Origin: Sphingosinicella sp041916975
GTDB lineage: Bacteria; Pseudomonadota; Alphaproteobacteria; Sphingomonadales; Sphingomonadaceae
Direction: 5' to 3'
Length of the DNA stretch: 64,000 nt
NCBI RefSeq assembly: GCF_041916975.1
Contig: NZ_JAYRYK010000001.1
Location: forward strand, 1,116,001 to 1,180,000
Made by a program: the position numbers and the translations under genes. This document shows positions 58,106 through 64,000 of the stretch, in pieces. Under the pieces are notes generated by a model that saw only the letters and a list, made by a program, of their open reading frames with translations, ran no database searches and was not told the DNA's origin. Positions within the stretch are counted from its first letter, which is position 1, and every line of letters starts with the position of its first letter.

Positions 58106-59662
58106 ATGATCCGCCCTGCCCTCATAACTGCGTGCCTCGTTATCGCCCTCGGCGGCTGCGACCGCGCTTCGGACGGCGACGGCGACAGCACGCTCCGCAT
58201 GGCTTTCGTGAACGACGACGGCGCGAGCCTCGTCGCCGACGACAGCCTTGAGAGCGCCGCGGCGCGCGCCATGCACATCGGGCTCACCACGCTGGAGCCG
58301 AGCGGACGGGTCGTGCCGTCACTGGCGCTCAGCTGGCGCGTGAGCGACGACGGCCTCACCTATGTGTTCAAACTGCGCGAGGCCTATTGGGCGGACGGAC
58401 GGCGGCTTACCTCCGGCGATGTCGTTGCCGTGATGCGGCGCATCGTCAGCCCCGGCTCCGGAAATCCGCTGCGCGACGAGCTGATGATGATCGAGAACGC
58501 CGCGCTGATCACGGCGAACCGGCGGCCGGCACGGATGCTCGGCGTTTCCGATCCGCGGCCCGACACGGTGGTGATCGCGCTCGCCAAGCCCGAACCGGCG
58601 TTGCTGCAGCTGCTCGCCGATCCGGCGGCGGCAATCGTCCGCGCGGGCAAGGCCCCGCCGGCTTCGGGCGCGTTCACGAAGGCCGACGATACAGGCGATG
58701 CGGACGGCGCGCTGCACCTCGTGAAGAACAGCGCTTATTATGCGGCCGATACGGTTTCGCTCGCCGGGGCGTTGCTCTCCCGCACCGATGCGGAGAGCGC
58801 AATCCGGCGCTTCAAGGCGGGCGAACTCGATATCGTGAGCGGAGGCCGCCTCACAGGGCTGCGCGCCGTGCGGACGGGCATCGATTCGCAGGCGCTGCGG
58901 CTGGAGCCGACGTGGGGGCTCTATTTCTATCTGGCGCGCACAAGCTCGGGCCCGCTCGCCGACGTCCGCGTGCGCCGCGCGCTTGCCATGTCGTTCGATC
59001 GCGGGGCGATCCTCTCGCGCCTGTTCGGCGTCGCGGGTTTGCAGCCTGCCTATTCGGCATTGCCGCCGACGCTGCCCGATGCCTATGCCGGAAGCGCTGG
59101 CGACTGGGCCGTCTGGTCGCCGGACGCGCGGGAGAGCGAGGCGGTTCGGCTGCTCGCCGAGGCCGGCTATACGTTCGACCAACCGCTGACGCTGTCGGTC
59201 GCGATCCCCCACGGCCGCGAACATGCCGACCTGCTCGCCGCGATCAGCAATTCGTGGGGCGCGATCGGCGTGCGCGTAAAGGCCTATGCGCGCGGCACGC
59301 TTTCGCACCGGCGCGCGATCGAGAAGGGCGCTTTCGACCTTGCCGCTGTTGAGCGCATGGCGCGCGCACCGGTTGCGGACACCTTCCTGCAGCCCTTCAC
59401 CTGCGCGGTGCGGCTTGGCGGCTATTGCAACCCCGCGGTCGACCAGCTACTCGCCGACGCGGCCGCCGAGGACGATCCCGGTACGCGTATCCAGCTCCAG
59501 CGGCGCGCGAACCGGCTGATTTCCGAGGATGCGCCGCTGATTGCCGTCCTGTCGCCGATCCGCTGGTCGCTGGTATCGCCGCGCGTGACGGGCTGGGAAA
59601 ACAATGTCGCCGGCGCGCACCCGCTCTCGGGTCTCGCGATGAGCGGAACGAAAAAGGAGTAG
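58106..59662 (+). CDS. Peptide-type ABC transporter substrate-binding lipoprotein
   Basis: A 518-residue lipoprotein of the SBP_bac_5 family (oligopeptide/nickel binding). The signal peptide ends with lipobox ALGGC, Cys18. Family landmarks include LEPSGRVVPSLALSWRVSDDG near residue 68, YVFKLREAYWADGRRLTSGDV, and VRVRRALAMSFDRGAIL in the middle. No permease or ATPase genes follow, so it is an orphan binding protein. The frame is open further upstream, but ATG 58106 starts the signal peptide. The thiolase gene follows after 5 bases. Confidence 0.88.
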   Translation: MIRPALITACLVIALGGCDRASDGDGDSTLRMAFVNDDGASLVADDSLESAAARAMHIGLTTLEPSGRVVPSLALSWRVSDDGLTYVFKLREAYWADGRRLTSGDVVAVMRRIVSPGSGNPLRDELMMIENAALITANRRPARMLGVSDPRPDTVVIALAKPEPALLQLLADPAAAIVRAGKAPPASGAFTKADDTGDADGALHLVKNSAYYAADTVSLAGALLSRTDAESAIRRFKAGELDIVSGGRLTGLRAVRTGIDSQALRLEPTWGLYFYLARTSSGPLADVRVRRALAMSFDRGAILSRLFGVAGLQPAYSALPPTLPDAYAGSAGDWAVWSPDARESEAVRLLAEAGYTFDQPLTLSVAIPHGREHADLLAAISNSWGAIGVRVKAYARGTLSHRRAIEKGAFDLAAVERMARAPVADTFLQPFTCAVRLGGYCNPAVDQLLADAAAEDDPGTRIQLQRRANRLISEDAPLIAVLSPIRWSLVSPRVTGWENNVAGAHPLSGLAMSGTKKE

Positions 59663-59667
59663 CACCC

Positions 59668-60849
59668 ATGGACCCCATCGTGATCGTCGGCGCGAAGCGC
59701 ACCCCCATGGGCGGCTTTCAGGGCGACCTTGCCAGCCTCACCGCGAGCCAGCTCGGCGGCACCGCGATCCGCGCCGCGCTTGAAGAGGCGGGCGTGCCGG
59801 CCGCCGATGTCGATCAGGTCATCATGGGCAACGTGCTTGGCGCGGGCCAGGGCCAGGCCCCGGCGCGGCAGGCGCTGTTCGGCGCCGGACTTCCCGAAAG
59901 CGTCGGCGCAACAACGATCAACAAGATGTGCGGATCGGGCATGAAGGCCACGATGGACGCGCACGACATCATCCTCGCGGGCAGCGCCGAGATCATGGTC
60001 GCGGGCGGCATGGAATCGATGACGAACGCCCCTTACCTGCTGCCGAAGGCGCGCAGCGGCTATCGCATGGGCCACGGCGAGGTGAAGGACCACATGTTCC
60101 TCGACGGCCTTGAGGATGCCTACGACAAGGGCCGCGCGATGGGCACGTTCGCCGAGGAAACCGCGCGCCACTATCAATTCACGCGCGAGGCGCAGGACGT
60201 TTACGCCGTACGCTCAACGACGCGCGCGCAAGCCGCGATCGCGAACGGCAAGTTCGCGGACGAAATCGTGCCGGTAACGGTTTCCGGCCGTGGCGGCGAC
60301 GTGACGGTGAGCATCGACGAGCAGCCCGGCAAGGCGAAGCTCGACAAGATCCCGACGCTGAAGCCCGCCTTTGCGAAGGACGGCACGGTAACGGCGGCGA
60401 ACAGCTCTTCGATCTCGGACGGCGCCGCGGCGCTGGTGCTGATGCGCGAATCGACCGCGAAGGCCCGCGGCCTGACGCCGATCGCCCGCATCCTCGGCCA
60501 CGCGACGCACGCGCAGGCTCCGGCGTGGTTCACCACCGCGCCGGTGTTCGCGATCGAGAAGCTGCTGAAGAAGGTCGGCTGGTCCGCCAGCGACGTGGAC
60601 CGCTACGAGATCAACGAGGCCTTCGCCGTGGTGGCGATGTGCGCGATCCGCGACCTCGGACTCGACGAGGACAAGGTGAACGTCCACGGCGGCGCCTGCG
60701 CGCTCGGCCACCCGATCGGGGCGAGCGGTGCACGCGTGATCGTCACGCTGCTCGGCGCGCTGCGCGATGCAGGGCTCACGAAGGGCGTCGCCAGCCTCTG
60801 CATCGGCGGCGGCGAAGCGACGGCCCTGGCGGTTGAGCGCCTGAACTAG
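59668..60849 (+). CDS. Acetyl-CoA C-acyltransferase (thiolase)
   Basis: A 393-residue thiolase. Nucleophile Cys88 lies in INKMCGSGMKA, the His in ALGHPIGASGARV, and the acid/base Cys near the C-terminus in LCIGGGEATAL. Length and spacing fit acetoacetyl-CoA or beta-ketoacyl-CoA thiolases. An AAGGAG ribosome site lies 8 bases before ATG 59668. It follows the peptide-binding gene by 5 bases but has no obvious link in function. The TAG stop forms part of the left end of the 148-base inverted repeat. A second thiolase, probably for PHA, is at 35717-36886. Confidence 0.93.
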   Translation: MDPIVIVGAKRTPMGGFQGDLASLTASQLGGTAIRAALEEAGVPAADVDQVIMGNVLGAGQGQAPARQALFGAGLPESVGATTINKMCGSGMKATMDAHDIILAGSAEIMVAGGMESMTNAPYLLPKARSGYRMGHGEVKDHMFLDGLEDAYDKGRAMGTFAEETARHYQFTREAQDVYAVRSTTRAQAAIANGKFADEIVPVTVSGRGGDVTVSIDEQPGKAKLDKIPTLKPAFAKDGTVTAANSSSISDGAAALVLMRESTAKARGLTPIARILGHATHAQAPAWFTTAPVFAIEKLLKKVGWSASDVDRYEINEAFAVVAMCAIRDLGLDEDKVNVHGGACALGHPIGASGARVIVTLLGALRDAGLTKGVASLCIGGGEATALAVERLN

Positions 60850-60993
60850 GACGGATTGCCATTCAGAAGATGGCGTGCCGAAAATGGTGGATCTCCGTGA
60901 CCCGGAGCGGAGCGTACTAAAGGTACGTGAGCACCGGAAGCGCGGAGAGCCGCCATTTGCAGGCCGTCAGAGCTGAATGGCGACCCGTCCTAG
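60846..60993. repeat. 148-bp imperfect palindromic element between convergent genes
   Basis: The whole segment is one long inverted repeat: outer arms CTAGGACGG.../...CCGTCCTAG, then GCCATTCAG/CTGAATGGC, AAATGG-GG/CC-CCATTT, TCTCCG/CGGAGA, CCGG/CCGG and CGTAC-TAAAG-GTACG at the centre (60913-60927). Two unpaired internal loops interrupt it. The ends contain the TAG stop codons of both the thiolase (plus) and the unknown gene (minus). As RNA it would fold into a long rod and could terminate both genes. It resembles a mobile palindromic repeat (REP/MITE class); no second copy is in the window. Confidence 0.7.
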
Positions 60994-62225
60994 GGCTGCA
61001 TTACGGGAAGCGTGTCCAGCGCCCGGTCGATCCGGGCGACGGCCTCCGCATATTCAGCGCTGGAGACGTCGCGGTAGCGGTGTTCGAAGACACCGGTGCT
61101 CATCCCCTCATTGAAGCCGAGCGCCGTCAGCGGCAGCAACTCGGGCGCGTCCGCTCCGAAACGGCGCAAAAGCCGGGAGGCGCGTGCCGGATCGGCTGCG
61201 GTTTCTCCCAGCCGCAGCCCGGCGCGGTCCGCCGCGAGATCGACAAACGAGAAGCCGCTGCCGCCCGCAAGACTGTCGTCGAGTTCCTTCCATGTGCCGA
61301 GCGCGCGCCCGATCGCGGGGTCGGCCGCAGCGGCAAGTGCTGCCGACAGCGTGAAGTGCTTGGCAAGATCCTCACGCCCCGCCAGCGTCACGGGCAGCGT
61401 GGCAGGTAGCATCGGGCTGAACGAGGCCTCCCCATCGCGCGCGAGGCGTCCCGCGCGCGGCCCGACGACAAGCATCGCGGCCGCGACCATCGCTGCGCGC
61501 GCATGTGCCCGCGCGGAATCCCCGGTCTGAGGCGCGCCTTCGAAGAGCGCGGCATAGACCTCCGGCAGATCGAGCGGCCGTCCTTCCAGCCGCTCATGCC
61601 CCGCAACGTAGAGCCGGTTGGCAAGACGTCCATCGATGGCATCGTCCGAAGGCGCGAGTTTGCTGACGCCTTTCAGCAGGCCTTGCGGGAGATCAAGCAC
61701 GACGTTCGCCGTACCCTTCCCCGCCTCGAACGCGAGGATCGCCTCGCGCGTCGTAGGGAAACGCTGCCCGGCGCGCATTTCCGCCGCCTTGTGGGCAACG
61801 CCCAGCAGCGGCTCAAGCAGCAGCGCGGGGATCGGCAGCGTACCGATGTTCGCGGAAATCTGCGGGTAGCCGTAGTCCTCGACCTCGGTGATGCGCACAC
61901 CGCCTGTGAGCCACGTGCCGCCGGAGAGGCGGAACGCGGCCTTTACGGCGAGCGCGTCGTCCGCGACGCGGGGGGACAGGCGAAGCCGGGGTACGCCGTT
62001 GGTGAGTACGCGCGCCGCGCCCTCCATGTCCGCGATCGAGGCCGTGACCGGCGAAGGCTCGTCTGCGGCCGCGACTTTAGCCAGCGCAACCGCAAGATTG
62101 CGCGCGGCGCGCACGTCGGATGCGCTCGGCACAGCGGGCACGGCGATCCCCTCGCCGGTGAGCGCTGCAGCCCCGGCGAACAGGATAAGAGCCAGCAATC
62201 CAAGCACGAATCGAATGGGGGCCAC
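60990..62225 (-). CDS. Membrane-anchored or exported protein of unknown function
   Basis: A 411-residue protein, not recognised. It starts with GTG and one hydrophobic segment (FVLGLLALILFAGAAAL, residues 6-22) that is an anchor or signal peptide. The rest is predicted mostly helical and soluble, with no cysteines and no obvious catalytic motif. Marked stretches are DYGYPQISANIGTLPIPALLL, near residue 113, which looks like a conserved loop, and GSGFSFVDLAADRAGLRLGE near 320. Its TAG stop lies in the end of the palindromic element. It is 76 bases after folP on the same strand. Confidence 0.75.
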   Translation of the reverse strand: MAPIRFVLGLLALILFAGAAALTGEGIAVPAVPSASDVRAARNLAVALAKVAAADEPSPVTASIADMEGAARVLTNGVPRLRLSPRVADDALAVKAAFRLSGGTWLTGGVRITEVEDYGYPQISANIGTLPIPALLLEPLLGVAHKAAEMRAGQRFPTTREAILAFEAGKGTANVVLDLPQGLLKGVSKLAPSDDAIDGRLANRLYVAGHERLEGRPLDLPEVYAALFEGAPQTGDSARAHARAAMVAAAMLVVGPRAGRLARDGEASFSPMLPATLPVTLAGREDLAKHFTLSAALAAAADPAIGRALGTWKELDDSLAGGSGFSFVDLAADRAGLRLGETAADPARASRLLRRFGADAPELLPLTALGFNEGMSTGVFEHRYRDVSSAEYAEAVARIDRALDTLPVMQP

Positions 62226-62301
62226 TCCCGCCAGATACGGCAGCGTTCTACCCGCGCGCCGGGCACGCTCACAAGCGACAGATACCGCAGTGGGCGACGA
62301 C

Positions 62302-63360
62302 CTACAGCGTGGGCGGGCTGAGCGCCGCGTCGCGCAGGCCCCGCCAGACGCGGATCGCCTGCACCGATTCGAAGGTATCGTGCACGCGCACCATCTGCAC
62401 GCCCTGCCCGATCGCGGTCATCACCAGTGCGAGCGAACCGCCGAGGCGGCGATCGACAGGCGCCTCGTTCGAAAGCGCACCGACGATGCGCTTGCGGCTG
62501 GCGCCGAGCAGCACGGGCACGCCAAGGCCGTGGAACAGCGAGAGGCCGTTCAGGATTTCAAGGTTGTGCCGCACGGTCTTACCGAAGCCGATGCCCGGAT
62601 CGACGATGATCTTGTCGCGCACGATACCTGCCGCAACCGCTGCATCGATTCGCGTTTCCAGCCAGTCGTAAACGTCGAGCAGCGCGTCTTCGTACTGCGG
62701 ATCGCGCTGCATCGTCTCGGGGCCGCCCTGCGTGTGCATGATGACGACGGGACAACCGGCGTTTGCGATGGTTTCGCGCGACCGATCGTCGTGCGTGAGA
62801 CCGGAGACGTCGTTGACCATGCCGGCACCGCGCGACAGGGCATCGGCCATGACGGCGCTCTTGCGCGTATCGATCGAGACCGCGACGCCTGCCTTCGCCA
62901 GCCGCTCGATCACGGGCACGACGCGTGCGATTTCGTCCTGCTCCCAGACCTCTGCAGCACCGGGGCGCGTGGATTCGCCGCCGACATCGATGATCGCCGC
63001 GCCTTCTGCGGCCATCGCGACCGCAGCCGCAGCCGCCTCGTCGTCAGTCGTATGCCGGCCGCCGTCCGAGAAGCTGTCGGGGGTTCGGTTCAGGATCGCC
63101 ATCACCGAGGGTTCGGAGAAACGCACGGTACGCTCGCCAAGCTGGATCGGTGTGCGCGGCGCTGTCAGCCGCGCCCAGAGCGGATCCGTCGTATCGATTT
63201 CCGATACCGGCACGAGCCGCTGCGACACGCGCCTGCTGCCGCTGCGCTCAATGATCTCGACCGCCGAAAACCACGTGAGCCCGCCCGCAAGCCGCTGCAC
63301 CTGCCCATCGTAGCCGAAGGGCGCATCAACAAAGCCGGTAGGACGGAAATAGGTTTTCAC
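62302..63360 (-). CDS. folP: Dihydropteroate synthase
   Basis: A 352-residue enzyme of folate synthesis, longer than the usual 270-280 because of an N-terminal region of about 85 residues. The catalytic domain starts with MAILNRTPDSFSDGG (loop 1) near residue 87, then IDVGGESTRPGA, SIDTRKSAVM, GFGKTVRHNLEIL and GASRKRIVG. The extra N-terminal part (TYFRPTGFVDAPFGYDGQVQ) has no recognised domain. GTG 63360 lies 3 bases after the ccrM stop, so it is translated from the ccrM message. The target of sulfonamides. Confidence 0.94.
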   Translation of the reverse strand: MKTYFRPTGFVDAPFGYDGQVQRLAGGLTWFSAVEIIERSGSRRVSQRLVPVSEIDTTDPLWARLTAPRTPIQLGERTVRFSEPSVMAILNRTPDSFSDGGRHTTDDEAAAAAVAMAAEGAAIIDVGGESTRPGAAEVWEQDEIARVVPVIERLAKAGVAVSIDTRKSAVMADALSRGAGMVNDVSGLTHDDRSRETIANAGCPVVIMHTQGGPETMQRDPQYEDALLDVYDWLETRIDAAVAAGIVRDKIIVDPGIGFGKTVRHNLEILNGLSLFHGLGVPVLLGASRKRIVGALSNEAPVDRRLGGSLALVMTAIGQGVQMVRVHDTFESVQAIRVWRGLRDAALSPPTL

Positions 63361-63363
63361 GGA

Positions 63364-64000
63364 TCAGGCCGCGAGATCGCGCCTATACGCCTCACGCACC
63401 GTATCGATCGGTTCGAGCGTCCCGCCGCGTTCCATGTGCCAGAAGGTCCAGCCGTTGCACGAAGGCGCGCCCTGCGCCGCCGCACCCATCTGGTGGATCG
63501 AGCCCGCATCGCCCCGGAAGGCGAGGCTGCCGTCCGCGCGGACGCGCGCCTTGTAGCGGCGCGCGGTGTCGACGAGTTCCTGACCCGGCAGGATGAGCCC
63601 CGCCTCGACAAGCGTACCGAACGCGACGCGGGGCGCCTGCCGCTTGCCGCGCGTGATCTGCATGGCGTCAGGCGAAAGCGGCTTCGTTTCCGCGATGCGT
63701 TTCTCAGCGACTTCGACATAGGCCTGCTCCCGGTCGATACCGATGAAGCTGCGGCCCAGCATCTTCGCCATCGCGCCGGTGGTGCCGGAGCCGAGGAACG
63801 GATCGAGCACCGTGTCGCCGGGGTTCGAAGCCGCCATCATCACGCGGTAGAGCAGTGCTTCGGGCTTCTGCGTCGGGTGCGCCTTGACGCCGCCGACCTT
63901 GACGCGCTCGCCGCCGGTGCAGATCGGGATCGTCCAGTCCGAGCGCATCTGCACGTCGTCGTTCATCATCTTGAGCGCGTGATAGTTGAACGTGTAGCGC
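63364..64000 (-). CDS. ccrM: CcrM-type GANTC adenine methyltransferase (5' end outside window)
   Basis: C-terminal 212 or so residues of an N6-adenine methyltransferase; the frame runs off the right edge with RYTFNYHALKMMNDD, a conserved CcrM stretch. The SAM-binding motif DPFLGSGTTG lies near the middle, with KAHPTQKPEALLYRVM before it. The C-terminal domain contains IHQMGAAAQGAPSCNGWTFWH, the RAMA-like DNA-recognition tail of CcrM. The DPPY motif must lie upstream outside the window. CcrM methylates GANTC and helps time the cell cycle in alphaproteobacteria. folP follows 3 bases later. Confidence 0.95.
   Translation of the reverse strand, partial: RYTFNYHALKMMNDDVQMRSDWTIPICTGGERVKVGGVKAHPTQKPEALLYRVMMAASNPGDTVLDPFLGSGTTGAMAKMLGRSFIGIDREQAYVEVAEKRIAETKPLSPDAMQITRGKRQAPRVAFGTLVEAGLILPGQELVDTARRYKARVRADGSLAFRGDAGSIHQMGAAAQGAPSCNGWTFWHMERGGTLEPIDTVREAYRRDLAA

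Overview
The window is a gene-dense, GC-rich stretch of bacterial chromosome. It fits an alphaproteobacterium of the order Sphingomonadales. The supporting signs are a CcrM-type GANTC methyltransferase, a SOS-like box of the alphaproteobacterial GAAC-N7-GAAC type, two EcfG-type stress promoters (one an imperfect match), CtrA-like motifs, a phaR/phaC pair, hisC next to tyrC, a large TonB-dependent receptor, and many ATGA, GTGA or TGATG stop/start overlaps. The species cannot be named from sequence alone. No phage, insertion sequence, CRISPR array, rRNA or tRNA was seen. Almost every gene is a housekeeping or ordinary accessory gene.

Layout: 1-3019 holds the end of an ATM1-type ABC exporter, a stress-type flavin-fold protein and a DUF3298 lipoprotein. 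3024-11059 (mostly minus strand) holds dnaB, a patatin-like lipase, a MAPEG protein, cysS, a CvpA protein and radA. 11219-16596 holds alr-mlaE-mlaF, a NifU-like protein, a methyltransferase-like membrane protein and a CPA2 antiporter. 16598-22081 holds a LysR regulator and a valine or branched-chain degradation set (mmsA, RidA-like, acyl-CoA dehydrogenase), then DUF423 and an NADPH oxidoreductase. 22078-26375 (minus) holds a two-gene chemoreceptor operon, a TRIC-like channel, a YdjM-like membrane protein and a class II aldolase. 26527-33949 holds phoD, aroK-aroB, and a run ending in xerD and accA. 34045-37821 is the PHA region: phaR and phaC-like with overlapping divergent starts, a thiolase, a methyltransferase and a small membrane protein.

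37898-42207 is a TonB receptor/MFS pair with a divergent TetR regulator. 42204-46991 holds an ExeA-like ATPase, crotonase-YciI, a ZIP-like transporter, rpmB and a phytase-like lipoprotein. 47084-50922 holds a stress-controlled PRC-barrel protein, a cytochrome c lipoprotein, a luxR-luxI quorum-sensing pair, tadA and a small membrane protein. 51092-57861 holds hisC-tyrC and, convergent to it, ftsE-ftsX-ydcF-plsC-DUF2125 preceded by cysK. 58106-64000 holds an orphan peptide-binding lipoprotein, a second thiolase, a 148-bp palindromic element, an unknown membrane-anchored protein, folP and the 3' part of ccrM.

The regulatory sites are the most informative part beyond the gene list: a SOS-like box in front of radA, a perfect DnaA box and a possible leaderless promoter in front of dnaB, two EcfG-like promoters, a CtrA motif in front of the chemoreceptor operon, a lux-box candidate in front of luxI, and the 148-bp inverted repeat whose ends contain the stop codons of both flanking genes. 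No clearly new multi-gene system was found. The best candidates for undescribed functions are the chemoreceptor with its small exported partner, the membrane-spanning ExeA-like ATPase, and the uncharacterised exported proteins at 30333-32108 and 60990-62225.
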